Source: Variovorax sp. OAS795 (GTDB lineage: Bacteria; Pseudomonadota; Gammaproteobacteria; Burkholderiales; Burkholderiaceae_C). Taken from it: a stretch of DNA of 64,000 bases. The notes beneath the pieces were generated by a model. That model made no database searches, was not told where the DNA came from, and saw only the letters and a list, made by a program, of their open reading frames with translations. The stretch covers positions 1 through 64,000 of the forward strand of contig NZ_JBEPOH010000002.1 in assembly GCF_040546685.1 (NCBI RefSeq), written 5' to 3'. Both the position numbers and the translations under genes were made by a program. Of this stretch, positions 35,159 through 43,775 are shown one piece after another; position 1 is the first letter of the stretch, and each line of letters opens with the position of its first letter.

Positions 35159-36034
35159 ATGGAATATCTCAACGACATGGCCCTCTTCGTGGAGGTCGTG
35201 AAAGCCAGGAGCTTTCGCGGTGCGGCGGAGGTGACGGGCGTGCCCAACTCGACCTTGTCGCGCAGGGTCGGGGCGCTGGAAAAATCGATCGGCCTGCGCC
35301 TCCTGCACCGCACGACACGCAGGATCGAGCTCACGGAGGCGGGGCAGATCTACTACGAGCGATGCCGGCGCATCGTCGACGAGGCGCGGATCGCGCACGA
35401 GCAACTGGGCCAGATGCTGGCGCAGCCCACCGGCGTGCTGCGCGCTTCGTTGCCGGTGGACTTTGCGACCATCTACATGGCGCCGCTGATCGCGGAGTTC
35501 GCACGCCGCTATCCGGGCATCGCGTTCGACCTGGACCTCACGCCGCGCAGGGTGGACCTGGTGACCGAGCCTTTCGACGTCGCGATCCGCATGGGCGAAC
35601 AACCCAGCTCGACGCTGATCGCGCGGCAGCTCGCGCGCCTCACGACCTACCTCTATGCGTCGCCGCGCTACCTGAAGAATTCAGGCGAGCCGACCGATCC
35701 GGCCGAGCTGCTGCAGCATGAATGCATCGGCTATCCGAAATTCGGTCCTTGGGTCTTGCACAAGGGCGATGCAAGCTGCGAGGTGGCGATCGGCCGGCGC
35801 TTCACGGTCAACAGCGTCGGCATGTACCGCAGCCTCGCGGTGCTCGACCAGGGCATCGCGCTGCTGGCCGAGCGCGTGGCGGCCGACGACGTGGCCGAGG
35901 GGCGCCTCTGCCGCATCCTGCCGGCCTGGCATGGAAAGCCCGTGCCGGTGTACGCATTGACCGAGACGCGGCTGCTGCCGGCCAAGACGCTGCGGTTCAT
36001 CGAGTTCCTGCAGGAGCGCCTGGCCGATCGATAG
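35159..36034 (+). CDS. LysR-family regulator (CrgA/AaeR-like)
   Basis: A 291-residue LysR regulator: HTH at residues 1-60 (FRGAAEVTGVPNSTLSRRVG, with LHRTTRRIELTEAG). The effector domain contains EPFDVAIRMGEQPSSTLIARQ, of the CrgA/AaeR-type subgroup. ATG 35159 (MEYLNDMALFVEVVKA) is preferred to an upstream TTG. It faces the OYE fusion gene across 110 bp and likely regulates it in response to electrophiles or quinones (inference). The 3' end overlaps the convergent nucleotidyltransferase gene by 38 bp. Confidence 0.93.
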   Translation: MEYLNDMALFVEVVKARSFRGAAEVTGVPNSTLSRRVGALEKSIGLRLLHRTTRRIELTEAGQIYYERCRRIVDEARIAHEQLGQMLAQPTGVLRASLPVDFATIYMAPLIAEFARRYPGIAFDLDLTPRRVDLVTEPFDVAIRMGEQPSSTLIARQLARLTTYLYASPRYLKNSGEPTDPAELLQHECIGYPKFGPWVLHKGDASCEVAIGRRFTVNSVGMYRSLAVLDQGIALLAERVAADDVAEGRLCRILPAWHGKPVPVYALTETRLLPAKTLRFIEFLQERLADR

Positions 36035-36596
36035 CGAGCGCATTCGCTTCGCTACCGCCGACACTGAGCCACGGCCAGCGCGATCGATAGGACGCGACCT
36101 TGCGGTCGAACAGTTCGCGATGGGGCGTCATCGGGTTCAGTGTGAGCACCCCTTCGTACACCAGGTGCAGGCCGTTCGGTGCATAGACCTCGCCGGGCCG
36201 GATGCCGACGCAAGTGGCCGGCACAAGGAAGCGGTCGATGCCGTCCTTGGCACTTTGCAGTGCGCCGCAAGGCCGCCCGAAATACGATTCGTACCAGAGG
36301 TGCACGCGCGCCTGGTTCGAGGCCTCCACCTGGACGCCCAAGTCTTCGAGCACCTGCTCCGTTCGCGCCTGCACCGCCTGTTCGCCTGCTTCGCTCGTGT
36401 CCGCGGGATCGAAATAGAAGAGGTCGTAGTCCTTGATGTCGGCCTCGGGCGCGCGGCCTGACTGGATGTTCCAGACGGTCTGGAAAAGGCAGCCCGCGAC
36501 CAGCCAGCCGTCCGGCAGCGCAAGCGCGCGCCAGCGTTCGAGGATGGCACGGTTGTGGGTGTTCCGGAGGATGTCGGCGAGGAAGCGGTCTTGCAT
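35997..36596 (-). CDS. Nucleotidyltransferase-fold family protein (DUF925-like)
   Basis: A 199-residue protein of the NTP_transf_6 (formerly DUF925) family: DGWLVAGCLFQTVWNIQSG followed by IKDYDLFYFD, with the acidic pair of nucleotidyltransferases, and HLWYESYFGRPCG. Biochemical role unknown. ATG 36596 gives a normal family N-terminus (MQDRFLADILRNTHNRAILE). Monocistronic. Confidence 0.88.
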   Translation of the reverse strand: MQDRFLADILRNTHNRAILERWRALALPDGWLVAGCLFQTVWNIQSGRAPEADIKDYDLFYFDPADTSEAGEQAVQARTEQVLEDLGVQVEASNQARVHLWYESYFGRPCGALQSAKDGIDRFLVPATCVGIRPGEVYAPNGLHLVYEGVLTLNPMTPHRELFDRKVASYRSRWPWLSVGGSEANALAIDRPGAPAGTR

Positions 36597-36777
36597 GTCG
36601 ACGGGTGGCGCGCACGTGAAGCAGGCATCGATGGTCCCACAGAAAAACGCGCCGGCCCGCGCGCCGGAACCGCTCGCTCCAGCTCGCTGCGATGACCCGG
36701 GCAACCGTAGCGCACCGCGCATGACCGCGACCTGACTCTGTGATGGGAAGACAACGCCGCGTGCAGTTTGCTCATGC

Positions 36778-36800
36778 GCATGAGTGATTCTCGTTACTAT
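36778..36800 (+). promoter_or_regulatory. Possible Fur box upstream of the flavin/heme operon
   Basis: The segment GCATGAGTGATTCTCGTTAC resembles beta-proteobacterial Fur boxes (consensus core TGATAATCATTA); by hand it agrees at about 10 of 19 consensus positions. It overlaps a perfect palindrome, CTCATGCGCATGAG, at 36771-36784, and lies 37 bp before the first gene of the operon. Moderate match only. Confidence 0.45.
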
Positions 36801-36836
36801 TTTTGGATTGGATCTCCATTGAATGAAAGCGCCGTC

Positions 36837-37754
36837 ATGCCTCGCCTGTCTCGCCTCCTGGGCTGCCTCATCGTGCTCGCCCTGGGCTGCGGATTGAATG
36901 CTTCCGCGTCTGCCGAAGAAAGCCAGTTCGGATACGTCTACACCACGGACTTGCTGCCCAAGGGGGCGAAGGAAATCGAGCAGTGGGTGACCTGGCGCAA
37001 CAAGAAGATCGCGGGCGTGTACGACCAGCTCGAGGGCCGCACGGAGTTCGAGTACGGCGTGTCCGACCGGCTCCAGGTGGCGCTCTACGCCAACTATGCG
37101 TGGGCCCGCGCGTACCGCAACGGACCCGACGGCGCGACGACGCCGCCCGAACAGTTTGCCGACAAGAGCGTGGGTGCCGATGCGCGCTGGAGCGCCTCGC
37201 GCTTCGTCGGCGTGTCCGGCGAGGCGATCTACAGGGTGCTGAGCCCCTACACCGATGGCGTGGGCCTGGCGTTCTACGTGGAGCCCACGGTGGGTCCTTC
37301 GTTCAGGGAGCTGGAGACCAAGATCATCCTGCAGAAGAACTTCCTGGACGACCGGCTGATCACGGCGTTCAACTTCACCTATGCGCCCGAATGGCGATAC
37401 CTCGAAGACGACGGCACGCCCTCGGGGCGGAGCTGGCAGCACGAGACCGACATCAACTTCAACGCGGCAGCGTCCTACCGCTTCGCACCCAACTGGTCGG
37501 CCGGCTTCGAGTTCGTCAATGAACACGAATACAACAGCTACCTCTTCAAGAACCAGTCGAACAGCGGCTACTACGTGGGCCCGGCCATCCACTACGGCGG
37601 CAGGAACTTCTTCATCACGGCAACGTTCCTGGAGCAGCTTCCCTGGGCCAAGGCGCACTCGGACACCGTGGCAGGTTCCCTCATCGGAGGCCGGGTCTTC
37701 GACAACGACTTCGAGCGCTACCGACTCCGTGTCAAGGCCGGCTACTACTTCTGA
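36837..37754 (+). CDS. Outer-membrane beta-barrel-like protein (DUF6662-like)
   Basis: A 305-residue exported protein: signal peptide MPRLSRLLGCLIVLALGCG with cleavage near ASAEES, then alternating-hydrophobicity strands (FEYGVSDRLQVALYANYAWA) and a terminal aromatic, KAGYYF, as in outer-membrane barrels. It begins FGYVYTTDLLPKGAKEIEQW, which I recognise as the DUF6662-type opening. First gene of the operon with the FMN-binding, ApbE and membrane proteins, so it may be the outer-membrane component of that system. No enzymatic motif seen. Confidence 0.85.
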   Translation: MPRLSRLLGCLIVLALGCGLNASASAEESQFGYVYTTDLLPKGAKEIEQWVTWRNKKIAGVYDQLEGRTEFEYGVSDRLQVALYANYAWARAYRNGPDGATTPPEQFADKSVGADARWSASRFVGVSGEAIYRVLSPYTDGVGLAFYVEPTVGPSFRELETKIILQKNFLDDRLITAFNFTYAPEWRYLEDDGTPSGRSWQHETDINFNAAASYRFAPNWSAGFEFVNEHEYNSYLFKNQSNSGYYVGPAIHYGGRNFFITATFLEQLPWAKAHSDTVAGSLIGGRVFDNDFERYRLRVKAGYYF

Positions 37755-37766
37755 AAGGGACCTGGC

Positions 37767-38282
37767 ATGAAGCTCGATCATTGGGTGTGGCTGCCGGTGG
37801 CCGCGATCTCCACGTCGGTCTACGCGACGACGTATTTCAGCACCGAGGAAGCGCAGCAGGCGATCTTTCCCGGCGAGAAGCTCACGCCGGCGTTCTTCAC
37901 GCTGAGCGACGCGCAGGCAAGGAAGATCGAGGACACCACCGACGTCAACGTGCGCCACAAGGACATCAAGGCCTGGAAGGCCAGCGGCGGCGGATGGTTC
38001 ATCCTCGACGAAGTGGTGGGCAAGCACGAGTTCATCACCTATGCCGTGGGTCTCCATGCCGACGGCAGCGTGAAGCAGATCGAGATCGTCGACTACCGCG
38101 AGTCCTACGGCTACGAGGTCCGCAACCCCGACTGGCGCAGGCAGTTCATCGGCAAGACCGCCGCGGCCCCTCTCAAGCTGGAGCAGGACATCCACAACAT
38201 CAGCGGCGCCACGCTCTCGGCCAGGCACGTGACCGACGGCGTCAAGCGCGTGCTTGCCACGTATGCCATCGCCTTCAAGTAG
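37767..38282 (+). CDS. FMN-binding-domain protein, exported
   Basis: A 171-residue protein with an N-terminal signal or anchor (MKLDHWVWLPVAAISTSVYA) and a C-terminal FMN_bind domain. The flavin attachment motif is HNISGATLSA near residues 142-151: the Thr that would carry FMN through a phosphoester is present, but the Asp usually three residues before the Ser is His. The gene for ApbE, which attaches FMN to such threonines, follows immediately and overlaps by 20 bases. Likely an extracytoplasmic one-electron carrier. Confidence 0.88.
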   Translation: MKLDHWVWLPVAAISTSVYATTYFSTEEAQQAIFPGEKLTPAFFTLSDAQARKIEDTTDVNVRHKDIKAWKASGGGWFILDEVVGKHEFITYAVGLHADGSVKQIEIVDYRESYGYEVRNPDWRRQFIGKTAAAPLKLEQDIHNISGATLSARHVTDGVKRVLATYAIAFK

Positions 38283-39168
38283 CCTGCGCCGCGCGCGGCC
38301 GCTGCTCGGGACGCTGGTCGAAATCTCCGCGGCGGGCGGCCCGGCCGGCCTGCAGGCGGCGCTCGATGCGGCCTTCGCGTCCATCGAAACGATCGACCGG
38401 CTGATGAGTTTCCATGCGCCCGCGAGCGATGTTTCCAGGATCAATGCGGCCGGCGCCGACTGCGAGGTCTGCGTCGATCCGCAGACCTTCCGCGTGCTGC
38501 AGTTCGCGCGCGAACTGGGCGAAATCTCGGGCGGCGCGTTCGACATCACGATCGCCGATGTACTGATGCGCGGTGGCTTGCTGCCCCGGCATGCAGCCTT
38601 GGGGCTCTCCAATGCCGCGGCAGCAGACTTTCAGGACTTGGTGCTGCGGCCCGGCGACCGCGTGCGCTGGCGCCGCAAAGGATGGATCGACCTGGGCGGC
38701 ATCGCCAAGGGGTATGCCGTCGATTGCGCCATCGGCGCGCTGCGCGCCCATGGCGTGGCCAGCGGCGTCGTCAACGCGGGCGGCGACCTGCGCTTCTTCG
38801 GCGAGCCGCAGCCGGTTGATGTGCGCCACCCCGATGCGCCAGGCGCGCGCGTGCGGCTCGGCGTCTTCCGCGATGGCGCCGTGGCCACGTCCAGCGGCTA
38901 TTTCTCGGACCGGACAGGGACAGCCGAGGGCAGCGCGGCGGAGCCGCTGGTCGATCCGGTGCGCCGCGCGTGTGTGCGCTGGCGGCAAAGCGTCACGGTG
39001 GTGGCGGCCGACGGCATGACGGCCGACGCGCTGACCAAGGTCGTGCGGCTCGCACCGGAAGGCGCGCCGCGCATCCTCGAGCGCTTCGGCGCGCAGGCGA
39101 TCGTGATCGACGGCCGCGGGGTGCGCCGATGCGGGAGCGCCATGCCGACGGCGGCGGCTGCCGCATGA
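38263..39168 (+). CDS. apbE: FAD:protein FMN transferase ApbE
   Basis: A 301-residue ApbE: it transfers FMN from FAD to a Thr in target proteins. Seen: RARPLLGTLVEISA, IDRLMSFHAPASDVSRIN, WIDLGGIAKGYAVD, SGVVNAGGDLRFFG, SSGYFSD and ADGMTADALTKV, all diagnostic. ATG 38263 starts inside the FMN-binding gene. No obvious signal peptide is seen, so the transfer may occur before export of its target, or the N-terminus is atypical. Its natural substrate is surely the neighbouring FMN-binding protein (inference). Confidence 0.94.
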   Translation: MPSPSSSLRRARPLLGTLVEISAAGGPAGLQAALDAAFASIETIDRLMSFHAPASDVSRINAAGADCEVCVDPQTFRVLQFARELGEISGGAFDITIADVLMRGGLLPRHAALGLSNAAAADFQDLVLRPGDRVRWRRKGWIDLGGIAKGYAVDCAIGALRAHGVASGVVNAGGDLRFFGEPQPVDVRHPDAPGARVRLGVFRDGAVATSSGYFSDRTGTAEGSAAEPLVDPVRRACVRWRQSVTVVAADGMTADALTKVVRLAPEGAPRILERFGAQAIVIDGRGVRRCGSAMPTAAAAA

Positions 39169-39626
39169 GGCCGCATCTTCACCACGCCGGGCCACAGCCC
39201 GTCCGGCTGGGCCGCAGGCACCAGCACTGGGTCTACGGCATGGCCGGGCTGCTGTTGCTCTCGGGCGCGGGCTGGCTGGTCGCCCACTACCTCCTGGCCG
39301 TGCCGACCGGGTTCGGCGACCTGCACCAGGCGTCGGAGCCCTGGTGGCTGCGCCTGCACGGCGCGGCGGCCATGGGCTTCCTCGTGATGATCGGCACGGT
39401 GCTGCTGAACCATGTCGCGCGCGCGTGGCACCTGCGCAAGAACCATCGAAGCGGGCTGGTCTTCCTCTGCCTCCTGGCCGCGCTGGTGCTGACGGGCTAC
39501 GCGCTCTACTATTTCGGCGGCGAAGAAGCGCGGCCCTGGATCAGCAAGATCCACTGGATCGCGGGGCTTGTGTCGGCCGCGGCCTTGCCGGTCCACGCGG
39601 TGCTGGGGCGCCGCCGCAACAAGTGA
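39165..39626 (+). CDS. Small His-rich membrane protein (cytochrome-b-like, DUF4405-type)
   Basis: A 153-residue protein with four hydrophobic segments (YGMAGLLLLSGAGWLVAHYL; AAAMGFLVMIGTVLL; GLVFLCLLAALVLTGYALYY; IAGLVSAAALPVHAVLG). Histidines sit at helix ends in the way of b-type heme ligands (LRLHGAAA, LLNHVARAWHL, KIHWIAG, LPVHAVL). It would pass electrons from the cytoplasmic membrane to the flavoprotein (inference). ATG 39165 overlaps the apbE stop by four bases; an in-frame ATG at 39129 is less likely. Confidence 0.83.
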   Translation: MRPHLHHAGPQPVRLGRRHQHWVYGMAGLLLLSGAGWLVAHYLLAVPTGFGDLHQASEPWWLRLHGAAAMGFLVMIGTVLLNHVARAWHLRKNHRSGLVFLCLLAALVLTGYALYYFGGEEARPWISKIHWIAGLVSAAALPVHAVLGRRRNK

Positions 39627-39642
39627 GCGGGGGCGCGAGGCT

Positions 39643-41103
39643 TCAATCGCGCCGCCGCTCGTTCGGGCTCTCGCGGTAGTGCCTGGCCTTGTCCGCGTAC
39701 ATCGCGTGGTCCGCGCGCTGCAGTGCCAGGTCGAGCGATTCGCCGGCCTCGCAGGTGGCCAGCCCGATGGCAAGGTTCAGCACCCGCCCGCTCTGGCCCG
39801 CATAGAACTGGTTGTTGAGTTCGAGCATCGAGACGATGCGGTCGCGCACCGCCTCGGCGCCGCGCTCGTCGGTCTTGGGCAGCACCACGGCAAACTCGTC
39901 GCCGCCGATGCGCGCGGGCCAGCCCGGTTCGTCGATGGCCTTGCCCAGCACCTCGCCCACGCGCCGCAGCAGCGCGTCGCCGGCGGCGTGGCCTTCCTCG
40001 TCGTTGACGGGCTTGAGGCCGTTCATGTCGATCACCAGCACCGACACCGGCCACGGGCCCTTGCGAGAGAGCCGGTTCAGCTCTTCCGAGAAGAAGGTGC
40101 GGTTGCGCAGCTGCGTCAGCACGTCGTGCTTGCCGAGGTATTCGAGGTACGCCTCGGCCTTTTTCCGGGCCGTGATGTCGATGAGCGACACCAGCACCAG
40201 GTCCCAGGTGGCGAGCCGGTCGTCGAGCACCGCGAACTGCATGTGGATGTTCAGCAGGTCGCCCGAGAGCGCGTAGTTGATGACCTCGCGCTGCTGCAGC
40301 ATCTTGCCGTTCCAGAGGTCCAGCAGCTGTTCGGCGAAGGAGTCGTGCATCTCGTCGCGAAAGACGCCCGAGAGGTTGTCGAGCAGCTCGCTCTTGTCGG
40401 CTGCACCGAACATGCGCAGCGTCTCGCGGTTGACGTCGATCACGCGGATCTCGCGCATGCAGCGAGTGATGAACTCCGGATGCACCTTGATGAAGGTGGT
40501 GAAGTCGGTGATGCCCCGCTTGCGTATGTCGTCCAGCAGCGTCTTGACCGCGCTGAAGTCTTCCACCCACAGCGACACCGGCGAGCGCTCGAACAGCTCG
40601 CGCGCATAGCGCTCGCTTTCCAGCCGCAGCTGCTCCGCGCGCACGCGCTCGGTGATGTCGTCCAGAGACACCAGCACGCGGTCCCACGTGGCCTCGTATC
40701 CCGGCAGCACCTGCACGCGCACATGCACGTCGAGCCTGCGGCCGTCGAGCGCGTAGTTGACGGTCTGGTTGTCGAAGCAGAGCTTGCCGCGCCAGAGCTG
40801 GTCCAGCTCGTAGATCACGGGCGCGGTCATGTCGTCCCTGAAGACGTTGTGGAGCCGGGACAGCAGCTCGGCCTGGTCGGCAGCGCCGTAGAGGGCCAGG
40901 GTGCTCTGGTTGACGCGCAGCACCCGCAGCTGCGCCATGCATTCGCGCACGTGCGCAGGCTCGGCCTGGAGGTGCGCCACCAGGTCCACGATGCCGGCGC
41001 TGCGCCACGACTCGAACAACCGGTGCAGCCCGCTGTAGTCCTCCAGCCAGAGCGACAACGGGGCAAACTCGAACATCGATTCGTAGTCGGTGGCAGGCAG
41101 CAT
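39643..41103 (-). CDS. Diguanylate cyclase with two PAS domains
   Basis: A 486-residue cytoplasmic signalling protein. Two homologous PAS-type units, about residues 5-155 and 165-315, share internal patterns (APLSLWLEDYSG versus SPVSLWVEDFSA; VLVSLDDIT versus VLVSLIDIT). The C-terminal GGDEF domain (about 320-480) has the intact active site ARIGGDEFAVVLP and should make cyclic di-GMP. The RxxD inhibitory site usually just before GGDEF is absent (EPGWPARIGGDEF). ATG 41103 is used; no transmembrane segment is seen. Confidence 0.93.
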   Translation of the reverse strand: MLPATDYESMFEFAPLSLWLEDYSGLHRLFESWRSAGIVDLVAHLQAEPAHVRECMAQLRVLRVNQSTLALYGAADQAELLSRLHNVFRDDMTAPVIYELDQLWRGKLCFDNQTVNYALDGRRLDVHVRVQVLPGYEATWDRVLVSLDDITERVRAEQLRLESERYARELFERSPVSLWVEDFSAVKTLLDDIRKRGITDFTTFIKVHPEFITRCMREIRVIDVNRETLRMFGAADKSELLDNLSGVFRDEMHDSFAEQLLDLWNGKMLQQREVINYALSGDLLNIHMQFAVLDDRLATWDLVLVSLIDITARKKAEAYLEYLGKHDVLTQLRNRTFFSEELNRLSRKGPWPVSVLVIDMNGLKPVNDEEGHAAGDALLRRVGEVLGKAIDEPGWPARIGGDEFAVVLPKTDERGAEAVRDRIVSMLELNNQFYAGQSGRVLNLAIGLATCEAGESLDLALQRADHAMYADKARHYRESPNERRRD

Positions 41104-41195
41104 GGATTCTTTCCCGGGCACGAGGGTGGTGCCCGCAATGATGCACCCTCCGGCGCACCGCGGCGCTGCCGCGGCCGGGGGAGCGTTGCGCCGAT

Positions 41196-42014
41196 TCAAC
41201 GCGTGAAGTAGAGGCCGCTGTACACCGGCACGCAATGCTCGGGAAACCCCGGCAGTTCGACCGAGCGCTCGGGCACCTGCCACTGCTCGCGCAGCGTGTA
41301 GCCCAGCGCCTCGACCTCCTTCACGAAACGCCGCCGGTTGTACACGTGCATCGGTGCAAAGCAGCCGGCGCCGATGTTCTGGGTCGTCACGTAGTCTTCG
41401 CCGCCGTAGAGCGGAACCTTGTTCAGGAGGATGTGCCGGGGACGTTCCTCGCACTGCTGGAGCAGCTGCGCGGGGCGCGCATTGTCCAGGTAGTGCAGGG
41501 CCCCGGCGGAGATCCAGATGTCGTTGCCGGACAGGGCCTGCGAGAGGTCGTCGGCAAAGCTCAGCGCACCGGCCTCGGCATCGGGCTGGCTGGCCATCTC
41601 GCGGCCCAGTGCGGCAATGGCCGGCACCTCGACCACGCGCCAGGAGAGGTCCCTGGGCATCTCGAAGTAACGGCGGTACGCATAGAAATGCACCCCCACC
41701 GAGCCCCCGATGTCGAGCACCCTGGTGGCGCCATCGCGGAACGCGCGTTCGAGCCACCACATCACCGGATAGTCGTACGCAAAGATCTTCTTGGTGCGCA
41801 CGTCCACGTACTCGGCCGCCAGCGCGGCATGGTCGAATTCAGGACTCGGAGGCAGGGAACTGCGCGCCTCGGCAAAGCTCTTGAACAGGCCGAAGCAGCC
41901 CGCGAAGCCCGCCTCCGAAAAGAACCGCCGGCGCCGCCAGCGCTGAAGCGCGGGCCGTGTGACGGGCCCTTCCAGGATTCGTTGGACGATTTGCGGAGCA
42001 CCGGAATAAGCCAT
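41196..42014 (-). CDS. Putative SAM methyltransferase (TIGR04325-like)
   Basis: A 272-residue protein with a methyltransferase core: ATRVLDIGGSVGVHFYAYRR as the SAM-binding loop at about residues 95-115, followed by ISAGALHYLDNARP. It resembles the TIGR04325 group of putative methyltransferases that occur with surface-polysaccharide genes. None are next to it here; the closest is the glycosyltransferase at 54099. Substrate unknown. Confidence 0.82.
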   Translation of the reverse strand: MAYSGAPQIVQRILEGPVTRPALQRWRRRRFFSEAGFAGCFGLFKSFAEARSSLPPSPEFDHAALAAEYVDVRTKKIFAYDYPVMWWLERAFRDGATRVLDIGGSVGVHFYAYRRYFEMPRDLSWRVVEVPAIAALGREMASQPDAEAGALSFADDLSQALSGNDIWISAGALHYLDNARPAQLLQQCEERPRHILLNKVPLYGGEDYVTTQNIGAGCFAPMHVYNRRRFVKEVEALGYTLREQWQVPERSVELPGFPEHCVPVYSGLYFTR

Positions 42015-42280
42015 GCGTGGGTCCCTCCTCTTGACGATCTTCGCCTGGCGCCAGCATACGGCGAAAGTAGTAATGACACATCACCTTTTTTAGCGATCCG
42101 GATGGCCCGGGGCGCGGCAGCACCCGGTTCCACCGCGGCAGATGGGTAACCAGGGGCAGTGTGAAGCGCGGCCCGATTCGTATGAAATTCTCGCGCTGCC
42201 GTCCGACAAACCGCCAGCCGGCGGCCTCCGTATTCAAGCTGGGTCTCTTCCACAACCAGCTCCTACCGAGGGTGACAGCA

Positions 42281-43765
42281 ATGAATTTCATTCGAATTCC
42301 CCTGCATGCCTGCGTTCTCGCGGCATGCGCGATGACCGCACCCGGCGCTTTCGCCTCCAGCCACCGCGAGGCGCCCTCGATTGCCGGCATGCCGAAGGTG
42401 GACGCCACCGATTTCTACATGTTCCGCAGCTACGAGCCGGGCCGGCAAGACTACGTCACGCTCATCGCCAACTACCAGCCCGACCAGAGCCCGTACGGCG
42501 GCCCGAACTACTTCGCGATGGACCCCAACGCGCTCTACGAGATCCACCTGGACACCGACGGCGATGCGGTCGAGAACATCACCTTCCAGTTCCGCTTCAA
42601 GAACACGCTGCGCGACATCCAGCTGCCGATCGCGGGCAAGCAGGTCTCCATTCCGCTCGTGCAGGCCGGCGGTATCACGGGCCCGAACCAGGCCACCAGC
42701 AACCTGCGCGAGACCTTCACGCTGAATATCGTGCGCGGCGACCGCCGCACCGGCGCCAGCGAGGCCATCGCCGCAGCCGGCGGCAGCAGGGAATTCGACA
42801 AGCCGACCGACAACATCGGCGACAAGACCTTCGGCGGGCCTGCCGGCTATGCCGCCTATGCGGCCCAGCATCTGTACAACGTCAACATCCCGGGCTGCGC
42901 GGCGCCAGGCCGCGTGTTCGTGGGGCAGCGCAAGGATCCGTTCAGCGTGGCACTTGGCCAGGTGTTCGATCTGATCAACCTGAACCCGCTCGGCGCGGCG
43001 AACGGCAACCCCGACGCACTGGCCGGCAAGAACGTCACCACCATGGCGCTCGAAGTGCCCATCGCTTGCGTCACCACGGCTGGCAAGCCGATCATCGGCG
43101 GCTGGACCACCGCGAGCGTGCGCCAGGGCCAACTGGTCGCCAGCCCGCCCAAGCGCGGCCATGGCACCACCGTGCTGGCCGGAGGTGCCTGGGCGCAGGT
43201 CTCGCGGCTGGGAATGCCGCTGGTCAACGAGGTGGTCATCGGCCTGAAGGACAAGGACCGCTTCAACAGCTCCAGGCCGAAGGACGACGGCCAGTTCATC
43301 GACTACGTGACCCACCCGACGCTGCCCGCGCTCGTGCAGACGCTGTTCCCCTCGGCGCCGGCACCGACGAACTTTCCGCGCACCGACCTCGTGGCCGCGT
43401 TCCTGACCGGCGTCGAAGGCGTCAACAAGCCCGCGAACGTGACCGCCTCGGAAATGCTGCGGCTGAACACCAGCACGGCGCCGACACCCAAGGCCGGCCA
43501 GAACAACCTGGGCGTGCTGGGCGGCGATTCAGCGGGCTTCCCGAACGGCCGTCGCCCAGGTGACGACGTGGTCGATGCCGAACTGCGCGTGGCCATGGGC
43601 GTGCTGTGCGTGGCCACCGGCGACAAAGACGCGCTCAAGGTCGGCTGCAAGCCGTCCGATGCGCCGGCCGGCTCCGCGGCGATCACCGACGGCGCCATGC
43701 AGAGCGCGGCGCAGTTCCCGGACACCTTTCCGTACCTGAACACGCCGCTGCCAGGTGCGCAGTAA
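42281..43765 (+). CDS. DUF4331-family exported protein
   Basis: A 494-residue exported protein: signal peptide MNFIRIPLHACVLAACAMTA with cleavage near GAFASSHREAPS, and the DUF4331 opening SHREAPSIAGMPKVDATDFYMF. Later motifs include LFSAP-like LFPSAPAPTNFPRTDLVAAF and GVEGVNKP. The frame stays open upstream, but ATG 42281 starts a clean signal peptide. Function of DUF4331 is unknown. It heads a cluster with a small lipoprotein, a repeat protein and a HupE/UreJ membrane protein, and is probably periplasmic or at the cell surface. Confidence 0.92.
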   Translation: MNFIRIPLHACVLAACAMTAPGAFASSHREAPSIAGMPKVDATDFYMFRSYEPGRQDYVTLIANYQPDQSPYGGPNYFAMDPNALYEIHLDTDGDAVENITFQFRFKNTLRDIQLPIAGKQVSIPLVQAGGITGPNQATSNLRETFTLNIVRGDRRTGASEAIAAAGGSREFDKPTDNIGDKTFGGPAGYAAYAAQHLYNVNIPGCAAPGRVFVGQRKDPFSVALGQVFDLINLNPLGAANGNPDALAGKNVTTMALEVPIACVTTAGKPIIGGWTTASVRQGQLVASPPKRGHGTTVLAGGAWAQVSRLGMPLVNEVVIGLKDKDRFNSSRPKDDGQFIDYVTHPTLPALVQTLFPSAPAPTNFPRTDLVAAFLTGVEGVNKPANVTASEMLRLNTSTAPTPKAGQNNLGVLGGDSAGFPNGRRPGDDVVDAELRVAMGVLCVATGDKDALKVGCKPSDAPAGSAAITDGAMQSAAQFPDTFPYLNTPLPGAQ

Positions 43766-43775
43766 GGAGAACGCC

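Noticed and set aside
42161..42280. Longer DUF4331 protein starting 40 codons earlier
   Set aside because: It would place about 40 polar residues before the signal peptide; ATG 42281 gives a normal signal.
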